Source: an uncultured Oscillospiraceae bacterium (lineage in GTDB: Bacteria; Bacillota; Clostridia; Oscillospirales; Oscillospiraceae). From it: a DNA stretch of 64,000 nucleotides. The notes beneath the pieces were generated by a model. That model had not been told where the DNA came from and did no database searches. It saw only the letters and a program-made list of their open reading frames with translations. A program made the position numbers and the translations under genes. The stretch is from contig CALWYB010000004.1 in assembly GCA_944385665.1 (NCBI GenBank), positions 1 to 64,000 on the forward strand, in the 5' to 3' direction. This document shows, piece after piece, positions 25,070 to 32,905 of this stretch. The first letter of the stretch is position 1. Every line of letters starts with the position of its first letter.

Positions 25070-25693
25070 ATGGATCGGAAGCTGAAGCGTTGGGAAGCGG
25101 CCCTGTTGTGCGGCGTGCTGGCGGCTCTGCTGTGGGGAGCCTGGGCGGGGCAGGAGCAGGCCCAGCTGGCTGGGCAGGTAATCCGCCTGCATGTGCTGGC
25201 CAACTCGGACACCCAGGCGGACCAGGAGCTGAAGCTGGCGGTAAGGGACCGGGTGCTGGAGCAGGCTCAGGGCCTGTACCCAGAGGGAGCTACCCTGGAG
25301 CAGGCACGGGAGATTCTGGAGGACAACCTGGACGAGCTGGCCGCGGCAGGGCAGCAGGTGGTGGACCAGGCGGGAAAGGACTACCCGGTGACGGCCCGGC
25401 TGGAGGAGTGCTGGTTTCCCACCAAGGAGTATGAGGAGTTCGCTCTCCCCGCCGGGGAGTACACCGCCCTGCGGGTGGTGATCGGAGAGGGCGCGGGGCA
25501 GAACTGGTGGTGCGTGGCCTTTCCGCCTCTGTGTTTGGGGGCGGCCACCGAGAGCGTGGAGGACGCCACGGCGGCGGGCCTGTTCACGGAGGAGCAGGAG
25601 GGGCTCATCACCCAGGAGAATGAGGGGTATGTGCTGAAATTCAAGTCCCTGGAGCTGCTGGGGCGGCTGAAGGGGTGGCTGACTGGGAAATAA
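25070..25693 (+). CDS. spoIIR: Stage II sporulation protein R (SpoIIR)
   Basis: A 207-residue secreted signalling protein: a short basic start, one signal/anchor helix (about residues 9-25), then the SpoIIR core VIRLHVLANSDTQADQELKLAVRD, which is nearly diagnostic. In the forespore it is made under SigF and crosses to activate SpoIIGA, which processes pro-SigE. The C-terminal WWCVAFPPLCL is also typical. The start is uncertain: ATG 25070 has no good ribosome site, because it follows the T-run of a hairpin; GTG 25061 has AGGA six bases upstream, inside the hairpin arm. No clear SigF promoter was recognised, and any such promoter would have to lie inside ispE. Confidence 0.92.
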   Translation: MDRKLKRWEAALLCGVLAALLWGAWAGQEQAQLAGQVIRLHVLANSDTQADQELKLAVRDRVLEQAQGLYPEGATLEQAREILEDNLDELAAAGQQVVDQAGKDYPVTARLEECWFPTKEYEEFALPAGEYTALRVVIGEGAGQNWWCVAFPPLCLGAATESVEDATAAGLFTEEQEGLITQENEGYVLKFKSLELLGRLKGWLTGK

Positions 25694-25694
25694 G

Positions 25695-25723
25695 AAAGCG
25701 CCTGTCCGTAAGGGCAGGCGCTT
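25695..25723. terminator. Terminator after spoIIR
   Basis: AAAGCGCCTG(T)CC pairs with the complementary arm across GTAA, ending in TTT. It is usable from both sides by the convergent small gene. Confidence 0.65.
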
Positions 25724-25732
25724 TATGCGTGT

Positions 25733-25969
25733 TTAGTCTTCTTTGGCCTCCAGCAGGTAGGGGAGGAAGTCGGCCATCAGAGGGATGTAGGTGGCCACAA
25801 AGGCGATCCCGGCCAGAATGGCCACTTTGGGTTTGTGCCGGGAGGGGACCAGCAGGCCCAGCAAAACGCCCACGGCACAAAGGCAGATCTTCACCAGGGC
25901 GAAGTCCCGCCAGGTGCTCTCGGCGGCATACTCATCCGCCCGGTCTAATAACCATTTCAGCCAGTTCAT
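25733..25969 (-). CDS. Small two-helix membrane protein, no known function
   Basis: A 78-residue protein. An N-terminal amphipathic part (MNWLKWLLDRADEYAAES) is followed by two membrane helices (about 24-42 and 50-68) separated by RHKPK. Homologues in Clostridia are sometimes labelled 'permease of phosphate ABC transporter', but nothing in so short a protein supports a permease role. The clean AAAGGAGG ribosome site shows it is a real gene. It converges with spoIIR and has no partner gene nearby. Confidence 0.72.
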   Translation of the reverse strand: MNWLKWLLDRADEYAAESTWRDFALVKICLCAVGVLLGLLVPSRHKPKVAILAGIAFVATYIPLMADFLPYLLEAKED

Positions 25970-26000
25970 ACATTACCTCCTTTTTTGCACTTTCTTGCCG

Positions 26001-26056
26001 CTTTCTTGTAAGAAAGCTTGGCAAAGAACTTTGTGCGAAACTGCGTTTCGCCTCTG
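26001..26056 (+). repeat. Two-hairpin intergenic repeat, copy C
   Basis: CTTTCTT-GT-AAGAAAG (26001-26016), linker GGCAAAGAACTTTGT, then GCGAAAC-TGC-GTTTCGC (26035-26051). Arms differ from copy A in sequence but keep their pairing. Between this copy and copy B (26057-26220) lie about 160 A/T-leaning bases in which I see no gene. Confidence 0.65.
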
Positions 26057-26220
26057 GGTCTGGAGTGACCCGATACAGCTGCGCCGCAAGGGGACACTTC
26101 CTTTCTGGTTCCATTTTAAGTTATAAATCGACAGAATGCAAGGAAAAACAAGGTTAAAACAAATAGGAAGATTGGCGTGGCGGCGGACAACTTCAAATAA
26201 AAACTTGCTTTCGAGCGGGG

Positions 26221-26283
26221 GCAGAAGCGAAACGAAGTTTTGCAGGAAGTTCTTTTGCTGACTTTTCTTTCAAAAAAAGTCAG
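26221..26283 (-). repeat. Two-hairpin intergenic repeat, copy B (inverted)
   Basis: Read on the minus strand: CTGACTTTT(TTTGA)AAGAAAAGTCAG, linker CAAAAGAACTTCCT, then GCAAAAC-TTC-GTTTCGC. The polA stop codon (26280-26282) lies inside its first arm, so the element directly abuts the coding end and may double as the polA transcript end. Confidence 0.7.
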
Positions 26284-29036
26284 TGGGCGGAGGCCCAGGT
26301 AGTACCGGCGTGGGTTTCAGCCAGCAGGGGGACGGACAGAGCGCACACGCCCTCCATCTCCTCCTTCACCAGTTTGCATACCGCCTCGGCCTCGGATTCC
26401 GGGCACTCCACGATCAGTTCGTCGTGGACCTGGAGCACCAGGCGGCCCTCCAGACCCTCCCGGAGCAGGCGGTCCCGCACCCGGATCATAGCCAGCTTGA
26501 TGATGTCGGCGGCGGTGCCCTGGATGGGCATGTTCAAAGCCACCCGCTCCCCAAAGGAGCGGGTATTAAAGTTGGAGGACTTGAGCTCCGGCAGCCAGCG
26601 GCGGCGTCCGAACAGGGTGGACACATAGCCGTCCTTCTTGCCCTGCTCCACCACCCCGTCCATATAGGCCCGCACGCCGGAGTAGTGGGCGAAGTACTTC
26701 TCCATATACTCCTTGGCCTGCTGGACGGAGACCCCGATGTCCTGGCTTAGGGAGAAGGGAGAGATGCCGTAGACGATGCCGAAGTTTACCGCCTTGGCGC
26801 TGCGGCGCATCTGGGGCGTGACCTGGTCGGGTGTCACGCCAAAGACCTGGGAGGCGGTGATGGTGTGGATGTCCGCCCCGCTGTGGAAGCCCTCAATCAT
26901 GGCCTGATCTCCGGCCATGTGGGCCAGCAGGCGCAGCTCGATCTGGGAGTAGTCCGCATCCACCAGCACCTTGCCGGGCGCGGCCACAAACATTTCCCGG
27001 AGCTGAGCGCCCAGCTGGGTGCGGATGGGGATGTTCTGGAGGTTGGGCTCGGTGGAGGAGAGCCGCCCGGTGGCAGTGACCGTGTTCTGGAAGCAGGTGT
27101 GGATGCGCCCGTCGGGGGCGATGACCTTGCCCAGGCCGTCGGCGTAGGTGGATTTCAGCTTGGTGAGCTGGCGGTAGTCCAGAATGGCCTCGATGATGGG
27201 GTGCTTGCCCCGCAGCTTCTCCAGCACCTCCGCGTTGGTGGAGTAGCCGGTTTTGGTTTTCTTCACCGGGGGCAGACCCAGCTTGTCAAAGAGAATTTTG
27301 CCCAGCTGCTGGGTGGAGTTGATGTTGAACTCCTCTCCGGCCAGCTCGTAGATGAGGGCCTGGTCCTTCTCAATGCCCTGGGCCAGAGCCTCGCCGAAGG
27401 CGGCCAGAGCCTTTCGGTCCACCAGTACGCCGGAGCGCTCCATCTCGGCCAGCACCGGGCACAGGGGCAGCTCGATCTCCTCATAGAGCTTGGTGAGGTT
27501 CAGTTCCTCCAGACGCTGGGACAGCGTTTCGTAGAGCGCGTCGATGAGGGCACAGTGGCTCAAAAACGCGCCCATGGGACCGCTGACCTGGGCGGCGGCA
27601 GTTTCCTTGTCCTCTGCGCCGGCGTAGGGGTCGGCGCCGGCGGAGCGGGCCTCCTCAAAGGCGAACAGGGAGTCGAAGGCGCCGGGGGTGAGATACTCCT
27701 TGGCCTTGGCAAACTCCTGGTTGTAGTAGGTGAGCCCCAGCTTCTCCAGGTCGTAGCTGCCGTCGGTGGGGGAGAGAAGGTAGGCGGCGATCTCGGTGTC
27801 GAACCGGATGCCCTGGGGCTGGATACCCTGGTCCATCAGCTCCTTCTCCAGCTCCTTGGCCCCGTGGACCACCTTCTGAATGTCGGGGGCAAAGAGGGCC
27901 TGGAGCACCTGGTTATAGTTTTCTAGGCGATTGGCAAAGAGGAGAGCGCCGTGGGCCTCGGTGGGGCTGGGATCAAAGCTGACGCAGACTGCGTCCAGGC
28001 CGGGCAGGGCGAGCACCGCCACGTGGTCGGCCTGCCGCCACAGCGCCAGCAGTTCTTCTGCCCGGGCGGCGTCCGAAACCACCTCACTGGTGCAGGTGCA
28101 CTCCGCCATCTTGCCCTCCTGGGGCGCGCCCTCCCCCTGGGGGGCGGTGAGGTGGTACTTGTCGATGAGCTTGGCAAACTCCAGCTCCAGGAAGAGCTGG
28201 TAGAGGCGGTTGTTGTCCACTGCTTGGCGCAGATTCTGCTCGGGGTCAAAGTCCAGGGGGGCATCACAGCGGATGGTGGCCAGGTCGTAGGACATGCGGG
28301 CCATTTCCTCCCCCTCCTGGAGCTTTTTGATGACGCCCGGCTTGGCGGGGGTGCCGGGGGCCATCTCCGGGGTGGGCATGGCGGCGTACAGGTCATCGAT
28401 GGAGCCATACCGGCCCACCAGGGCCATGGCGGTCTTCTCGCCTACGCCCTTCACGCCGGGGATGTTGTCGCTGGCGTCCCCCATGAGGGCTTTCAGGTCG
28501 ATGATGTGGATGGGGTCAAAGCCGTATTCGGCCCGGAAGGCCTCGGGGGTCATGTCCTTGGTGGTAGTGCGGCCCATGCGGGTGGACACCAACTTGACGG
28601 TGGTGTGGTCGGTGACCAGCTGGAGGGAGTCCTTGTCGCCGGTGACCACGATGGTGTCCCAGCCGGCGGCGGTGTCCTTGGCGGCGATGGTGCCCATCAG
28701 GTCGTCCGCCTCCCAGCCGTCCATCTCGTAGATGGGGATGTTCATGGCGGACAGCACGTCCTTCAAAATGGGCATCTGGCTGGCCAGCTCATCGGGCATC
28801 CCCTTCCGGGTGGCCTTGTAGCCGTCGTAGGCCAGGTGGCGGAAGGTGGGAGCCTTGCGGTCAAAGGTGACACACAGGGCGTCGGGGTCGTTGTCGTCCA
28901 GCAGCTTGCCCAGAATATTCAGAAAGCCGAAGATGGCGTTGGTGGGCTGGCCGGAGCGGGTGGTGAGATTTTGGCTCACCCCGTAAAAGGCCCGGTTGAC
29001 CAGGGAGTTGCCGTCCAGGACCATGAGTTTTTTCAT
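26280..29036 (-). CDS. polA: DNA polymerase I, proofreading domain degenerate
   Basis: A 918-residue family A polymerase. The N-terminal 5'-3' exonuclease domain (about 1-300; MVLDGNSLVNRAFYG, DLKALMGDASDNIPGVKGVGEKTA) is complete. The middle 3'-5' exonuclease-like domain lacks the usual acidic DTE motif (VAVLALPGLDAVCVSF stands there), so proofreading is probably lost, as in many Firmicutes. The polymerase domain has DYSQIELRLLAHMAGD (motif A), RRSAKAVNFGIVYGIS (O helix) and LQVHDELIVE (motif C). The start MKKLMVLDGNS has GAGAGGA seven bases ahead. The gene ends inside repeat copy B. Confidence 0.96.
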   Translation of the reverse strand: MKKLMVLDGNSLVNRAFYGVSQNLTTRSGQPTNAIFGFLNILGKLLDDNDPDALCVTFDRKAPTFRHLAYDGYKATRKGMPDELASQMPILKDVLSAMNIPIYEMDGWEADDLMGTIAAKDTAAGWDTIVVTGDKDSLQLVTDHTTVKLVSTRMGRTTTKDMTPEAFRAEYGFDPIHIIDLKALMGDASDNIPGVKGVGEKTAMALVGRYGSIDDLYAAMPTPEMAPGTPAKPGVIKKLQEGEEMARMSYDLATIRCDAPLDFDPEQNLRQAVDNNRLYQLFLELEFAKLIDKYHLTAPQGEGAPQEGKMAECTCTSEVVSDAARAEELLALWRQADHVAVLALPGLDAVCVSFDPSPTEAHGALLFANRLENYNQVLQALFAPDIQKVVHGAKELEKELMDQGIQPQGIRFDTEIAAYLLSPTDGSYDLEKLGLTYYNQEFAKAKEYLTPGAFDSLFAFEEARSAGADPYAGAEDKETAAAQVSGPMGAFLSHCALIDALYETLSQRLEELNLTKLYEEIELPLCPVLAEMERSGVLVDRKALAAFGEALAQGIEKDQALIYELAGEEFNINSTQQLGKILFDKLGLPPVKKTKTGYSTNAEVLEKLRGKHPIIEAILDYRQLTKLKSTYADGLGKVIAPDGRIHTCFQNTVTATGRLSSTEPNLQNIPIRTQLGAQLREMFVAAPGKVLVDADYSQIELRLLAHMAGDQAMIEGFHSGADIHTITASQVFGVTPDQVTPQMRRSAKAVNFGIVYGISPFSLSQDIGVSVQQAKEYMEKYFAHYSGVRAYMDGVVEQGKKDGYVSTLFGRRRWLPELKSSNFNTRSFGERVALNMPIQGTAADIIKLAMIRVRDRLLREGLEGRLVLQVHDELIVECPESEAEAVCKLVKEEMEGVCALSVPLLAETHAGTTWASAH

Positions 29037-29085
29037 ATGGGTATCCTCTCGTTTCTTCCCCCAATGGGGCAGCATGTTTGCTCTT

Positions 29086-29114
29086 AGTATACCAGTCTTC
29101 CCCACACGGGGCAA
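29086..29114 (-). promoter_or_regulatory. Promoter of polA
   Basis: Minus strand: TTGCCC (29109-29114), 17 bases, TATACT (29086-29091) with an extended TGG before it. It abuts the terminator of the upstream SLH gene. Confidence 0.6.
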
Positions 29115-29146
29115 GAAAAACCGGGGGCCGCGGTGCGGCCCCCGGT
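29115..29146 (-). terminator. Terminator of the first SLH-domain gene
   Basis: ACCGGGGGCCGC and complement with a three-base loop, followed by TTTTTC in the minus direction. Confidence 0.85.
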
Positions 29147-29176
29147 GGGGAAAAGGGAGTATGGAACAGGCTGTTG

Positions 29177-30178
29177 TCAGATGACGGCGGCCTCTACCAG
29201 GGCAGTGAGATGGCAGATAATCACACAGGCCTCGGCCCGGGTGATGTTGCTGGGGCCGTTGAACTTGTGCTGGACGTCGCCGGTAAGCACGCCGGAACGA
29301 TACCAGCGGTAGACGATCTCTCCATAGGGATCGCTTTCGGACAGATCAGGAATAAAGCCGTCGGCCACCTGGTTTACCGAACCGTTGACCCGGGGCTCAT
29401 AGGCGGCGGGATCCAGAATGGCCACCATCTCAAAGCGGGTGGCGGGGCTGTTGATCCGGGAGAGGTAGTCGTTGCCCTCGGGCAGCAGGCCCTCCTGGGT
29501 GCAGAAGTTGTAGTAGATCTGATACCAGGGCTGGCCCTCCTGAGCCTGGGGCAGGGACTGGCCGGTCTGGGCGATCTTCAGCCGGGCAGCCAGCACCATG
29601 GCCTCCGCCAGGGTGAGATTGCCGCTGGGGTTAAAGGTGCCGTCCGGGTTGCCGCTGAACCAGCCGCCGTTGGCGGCAGGAATGACAAAGTTGTAGAACC
29701 AATCCCCCGGATGTACATCGGTGAAGGACACATCCTCTGGCTCCTCCAGAGAAATTTCTGCAAAGCTGTTGTTGTAGCCGAAGCGGATGGCCACCGACCA
29801 GTCGGCATACTCCTCCGGGATGGCAAGGGTGAAGGTACGGGTCTCAGAAGCGGGGATGTTCAGCAGATCTGAGTACTGTGAGATCTGGCTGGATAGGAAA
29901 AATTCCGTCATCCCCTGATCGGTGATCAGGCTGTAACGGTCTACGCCGTCCTTGTTCAGGTGGATATTGACGTGCCACTGGGCGTCCTGAGGGATCTCCT
30001 GGGGCGCCAGCGTAAGCTCACTGCCCACGGCCAGGCTGTCTCCGGTGACAGTAAAGGTGACCTCGCCGATGGTGACAGAGCCCAACTGGCTGGCGGCGGA
30101 GGAGGGGAACAGGGTAAGGCTGAGGGTCAGGGCCAGGATCAGGCAAAGGGAGAGTATGCGGGAGAGAGTTTTTTTCAT
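29177..30178 (-). CDS. Secreted S-layer homology (SLH) domain protein
   Basis: A 333-residue exported protein. The signal peptide (MKKTLSRILSLCLILALTLS, cleavage near SSAA) is followed by a beta-rich region of about 130 residues of unknown kind. SLH repeats then run from FTDVHPGDWFYNFVIPAANGG (about 185) to the end, with NGGWFSGNPDGTFNPSGNLTLAEAMVLAARL and NITRAEACVIICHL typical of the fold. SLH domains bind pyruvylated cell-wall polymers, so it should sit on the cell surface. The start at 30178 has AAGGAAG eight bases ahead. Function beyond wall attachment is unknown. Confidence 0.85.
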   Translation of the reverse strand: MKKTLSRILSLCLILALTLSLTLFPSSAASQLGSVTIGEVTFTVTGDSLAVGSELTLAPQEIPQDAQWHVNIHLNKDGVDRYSLITDQGMTEFFLSSQISQYSDLLNIPASETRTFTLAIPEEYADWSVAIRFGYNNSFAEISLEEPEDVSFTDVHPGDWFYNFVIPAANGGWFSGNPDGTFNPSGNLTLAEAMVLAARLKIAQTGQSLPQAQEGQPWYQIYYNFCTQEGLLPEGNDYLSRINSPATRFEMVAILDPAAYEPRVNGSVNQVADGFIPDLSESDPYGEIVYRWYRSGVLTGDVQHKFNGPSNITRAEACVIICHLTALVEAAVI

Positions 30179-30226
30179 AAGCTCGCTTCCTTTCCATATT
30201 TTCTTCGCCATGGATAATATGGAATA

Positions 30227-30255
30227 ATTATACAGCACATAAAATAAGAAAGCAA
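30227..30255 (-). promoter_or_regulatory. Promoter of the first SLH-domain gene
   Basis: Minus strand: TTGCTT (30250-30255), 17 bases, TATAAT (30227-30232). Confidence 0.7.
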
Positions 30256-30353
30256 GAAAGAACACTGCCTGGGTGAGACTTGTTTTTCGGAGTGTACCGT
30301 GCAGCGTCCTTCGCCGCAGACAGGCTGGTTCCAAAGTGCGCGAAGAGAAAAAA

Positions 30354-30947
30354 TTACAGGCTGGCGGCCAGTTTTTCCGCCTGCTTTTTGGCCCGGTTCA
30401 AAATGGCCTGGGGGTCGTTGTCCCAGATGTCCAGCCCCTCAGCGGTGAGACAGTGGGTACGGGAGATGCCGAACATCTGGCTGAGTCCCTTTAAATAGTC
30501 ATAGCCGTAGTTTTTCTCCCCGATCTCCCCGCCAGAGGTGGTGATGTACACCAGGTTGCCCGCTTTGCACAAGCCCTCCTGCTTGCCCTCCAGGGTGTAG
30601 TGGAAGGTGATGCCCAGCATGCTGGACCACTCCAGATAGACCTTCAGGGCGGCGGGAAAGGCCAGATCCCAGTAGGGGGCGGCCACCACAATGAGGTCGG
30701 CCCCCTCCATCTCATGGGCAGGGGCGAACATGGGATCCCAGGGGTCGGTCTGGAAGCGGCGGTCCCGCTCCTCGGTGAGAGGGCCGGTGAGAATGGGCAG
30801 GTCACAGGCGGTGAGGTCCCGCTCCAGGATCTCCGCCTTGGGCCAGCGGACTTGGCAGGCGTTCAGAAAGGCCTGGCTCAGAAGCCAGGTGCGGGATTCC
30901 TCCCGGCCACGCATACAGGCGTTGACAAACAAAATATGCTGTATCAT
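30354..30947 (-). CDS. NAD(P)H-dependent FMN reductase/azoreductase-like flavodoxin-fold protein
   Basis: A 197-residue protein of the flavodoxin_2 (azoreductase/quinone reductase) family. The N-terminal strand and phosphate loop read HILFVNACMRGREESRTWLL; ADLIVVAAPYWDLAFPAALKVYLEW is the characteristic FMN-side segment, and LVYITTSGGEIG the third loop. Such enzymes reduce quinones, azo dyes or flavin with NAD(P)H. It overlaps the upstream pyruvate kinase-like gene by four bases, so the two are coupled, a pairing whose meaning is not obvious. RBS GGAG lies eight bases ahead. Confidence 0.85.
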   Translation of the reverse strand: MIQHILFVNACMRGREESRTWLLSQAFLNACQVRWPKAEILERDLTACDLPILTGPLTEERDRRFQTDPWDPMFAPAHEMEGADLIVVAAPYWDLAFPAALKVYLEWSSMLGITFHYTLEGKQEGLCKAGNLVYITTSGGEIGEKNYGYDYLKGLSQMFGISRTHCLTAEGLDIWDNDPQAILNRAKKQAEKLAASL

Positions 30948-31942
30948 ATTGTGTTCTCCTTTCCAAGATCGGCCAGAGCCTGACGGGCGGTTTTCACCAG
31001 ATAGTCCATGGCCTGTACCGGGTAGCAGCCCGCGGCGGTCTCGCCGGTGAGCATCAGGGCACAGGAGCCGTCCAGCACCGCGTGATAGATGTCGCTCACC
31101 TCTGCCCGGGTGGGCACCGCCCGCTCCTGCATGGACCAGAGCAGCTGGGTCACCACGAAGAAGGGTTTTCCCGCGGCCCGGCAGGTGCGGGCAATGTAGG
31201 CTTGGGCGGAGGGGAGCTGCCACAGGGGCATGCTGTTGCCCAGGTCCCCCCGGGCGATGCAGATGATATCCGCTGCGGCGATGATCTCGTCCAGCTTCTC
31301 CAGCCCCCGCTGGTTTTCAATTTTCGCCATGATTTTTACCCCGTCCAGCCCGGCCGCCAGCATGGCACGGCGGAGGGTGTGGACATCCTCCGCTCCCCGG
31401 ACAAAGGGCTGCAAAATATGGGTGACGCCAAAGCGTTTTGCCTGGGCGAGATTGTCCAGGTCCTCCTGGGTGAGAGTGGGGGTCTTTACCTCCCGGCCCA
31501 GGATGGCCAGGCTCTTGCGGCTTTCCAGGGTTCCGCCCCGCTCCACCAGGCACACCAGACCTTGGGCGGATTTCTCCTCCACCCGGAGCAGCAGGGCGCT
31601 GTCGTCCAGGGAGATGGGATCTCCCGGCTGGGCGGCCTCTTGGGCCGCCTGGGGAATGGAAATGCCGCCGGGGCCCAGAAGAACCTGATTTCCCTGGACC
31701 AGAGAGACTGGGGCGGGGAGCGTGCCCACCCGCAGCTCCGGACCCTGCAAATCGATGATGAGCTGGGCAGACCGTCCCGCCTTGCGGGCGGCAGGCCAGT
31801 AGACCTCATCCAGCAGGGGAGCGCATTGGCTGAGGGTGGTGTGGGACAGATTGAGCCGCGCCCCGGTCATTCCGGCGGCAAACAGGCCCTCCAGGGTAGC
31901 GGCGTCCCGGCAGGCGCCGCCCAGGGTGGCGTAAAATTCCAT
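30944..31942 (-). CDS. Shortened pyruvate kinase homologue
   Basis: A 332-residue protein homologous to the barrel part of pyruvate kinase but about 140 residues shorter than the enzyme. It keeps AGMTGARLNLSHTT, IIDLQGPELRVG, the B-domain region, IMAKIENQRGLEKL (catalytic Lys and metal-binding Glu), ARGDLGNSMP and PTRAEVSDIYHAVLDGSCALMLTGETA. It ends right after the barrel, with no C-terminal allosteric domain, and the N-terminal KTKI segment reads EFYATLGGA. The stop overlaps the next start, so the shortening looks native. Activity as pyruvate kinase is possible but unproven; a full-size enzyme probably exists elsewhere. RBS: AAAGGAG. Confidence 0.8.
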   Translation of the reverse strand: MEFYATLGGACRDAATLEGLFAAGMTGARLNLSHTTLSQCAPLLDEVYWPAARKAGRSAQLIIDLQGPELRVGTLPAPVSLVQGNQVLLGPGGISIPQAAQEAAQPGDPISLDDSALLLRVEEKSAQGLVCLVERGGTLESRKSLAILGREVKTPTLTQEDLDNLAQAKRFGVTHILQPFVRGAEDVHTLRRAMLAAGLDGVKIMAKIENQRGLEKLDEIIAAADIICIARGDLGNSMPLWQLPSAQAYIARTCRAAGKPFFVVTQLLWSMQERAVPTRAEVSDIYHAVLDGSCALMLTGETAAGCYPVQAMDYLVKTARQALADLGKENTI

Positions 31943-31976
31943 AGCAACCTTCGCTCCTTTGTATGCTGCTGTCTCT

Positions 31977-32005
31977 ATTATGGTGCCCCCGGCCCCCTTC
32001 GTCAA
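31977..32005 (-). promoter_or_regulatory. Promoter of the pyruvate kinase-like operon
   Basis: Minus strand: TTGACG (32000-32005), 17 bases, CATAAT (31977-31982). Confidence 0.65.
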
Positions 32006-32054
32006 TCGAAATTCGGGGAATTTCCCGGAAATCGGATTGTTTCCCCCTTTTTCA

Positions 32055-32083
32055 TAGACTTTTTTCCGGAAGCGTGATAAAAT
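32055..32083 (+). promoter_or_regulatory. Promoter of the WecG-tmk genes
   Basis: TAGACT (32055-32060), 17 bases, TAAAAT (32078-32083); divergent from the pyruvate kinase-like promoter. Confidence 0.5.
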
Positions 32084-32164
32084 AGGATGCCTGAGTGAAA
32101 CCATTGCCCTGAAAAGGCATACTTATAGTCCAACGAATTCTTTGATGATGTGGAGGATATTCCA

Positions 32165-32905
32165 TTGAAAACGAATGTGTTAGGCGTTCAATTTGATAAT
32201 CTGACCCGGGAGGAGGCCCGCCAGGCGGGCCGTGCGCTGCTCCACAGCAGCGATTTCCACTATGTGGTCACCCCCAATCCCGAGTTTTTGCTAGCCGCGG
32301 AGAAGGATCTGGAGTTCCAGAAGATTCTGAACCGGGCGGATCTGGTGCTGCCCGACGGCATCGGCGTGGTCTATTCCGCCAAGATTTTGGGTACACCTTT
32401 AAAGGAGCGGGTCCCCGGCTTCGACTTTGCCTGCGACATGCTGGAGGAGCTGGACGCCATGGGCGGCCGGCTCTACCTGCTGGGCTCCAAGCCCGGCGTG
32501 GCGGAGGAGGCCGCCGCCAACATTGCGGAAAAGCACCCCAACCTTGTGATCTGCGGCACCCACGACGGCTACTTCAAGGAGTCCGATCCGGTGGCCCGGG
32601 AGGTGGCGGACGCCCAGCCTGACCTGCTGTTTGTCTGCCTGGGCGCCCCCAAGCAGGAAAAGTGGATCGCCCGCTTCGGCCTGCTCACCGGAGCCAAGGT
32701 GGCCATCGGTCTGGGCGGTGCCCTGGACGTGTTCGCCGGCAACGTGGAGCGGGCGCCGGAGAAGTGGCAGAAGATGGGGATGGAGTGGGCCTACCGCCTC
32801 AGCCGGGAGCCCAAGCGCTTCGGCCGCATGGCCAAGCTGCCCCTGGTGCTGGTGAAGGCCGCCGGCCAGCGCATCACCGGCCGCCGCCGTCCGGGAGTGC
32901 TGTGA
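32165..32905 (+). CDS. WecG/TagA/CpsF family glycosyltransferase
   Basis: A 246-residue GT26 enzyme that adds a sugar such as N-acetylmannosamine to a lipid-linked precursor of wall teichoic acid or surface polysaccharide. The signature runs VVTPNPEFLLAAEKD, LVLPDGIGVVYSAKILG, ERVPGFDFACDMLE, LYLLGSKPGVAEEAA and FVCLGAPKQEKWIARF, ending in the helical Arg/Lys-rich tail used to meet the membrane. The start is TTG at 32165, with GGAGG eight bases before; a GTG at 32150 lies on top of that site. The start of the next gene overlaps its stop by one base. The acceptor lipid is unknown. Confidence 0.88.
   Translation: MKTNVLGVQFDNLTREEARQAGRALLHSSDFHYVVTPNPEFLLAAEKDLEFQKILNRADLVLPDGIGVVYSAKILGTPLKERVPGFDFACDMLEELDAMGGRLYLLGSKPGVAEEAAANIAEKHPNLVICGTHDGYFKESDPVAREVADAQPDLLFVCLGAPKQEKWIARFGLLTGAKVAIGLGGALDVFAGNVERAPEKWQKMGMEWAYRLSREPKRFGRMAKLPLVLVKAAGQRITGRRRPGVL

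Noticed and set aside
25675..26157. Plus-strand frame of 160 codons between spoIIR and polA
   Set aside because: It crosses the terminator, the small minus-strand gene and repeat copy C; no family resemblance and no ribosome site.
30948..31223. Upstream extension of the FMN reductase frame, first taken as a possible fused domain
   Set aside because: The extra residues are an out-of-frame reading of the pyruvate kinase-like gene; the ATG at 30947 has a good ribosome site.
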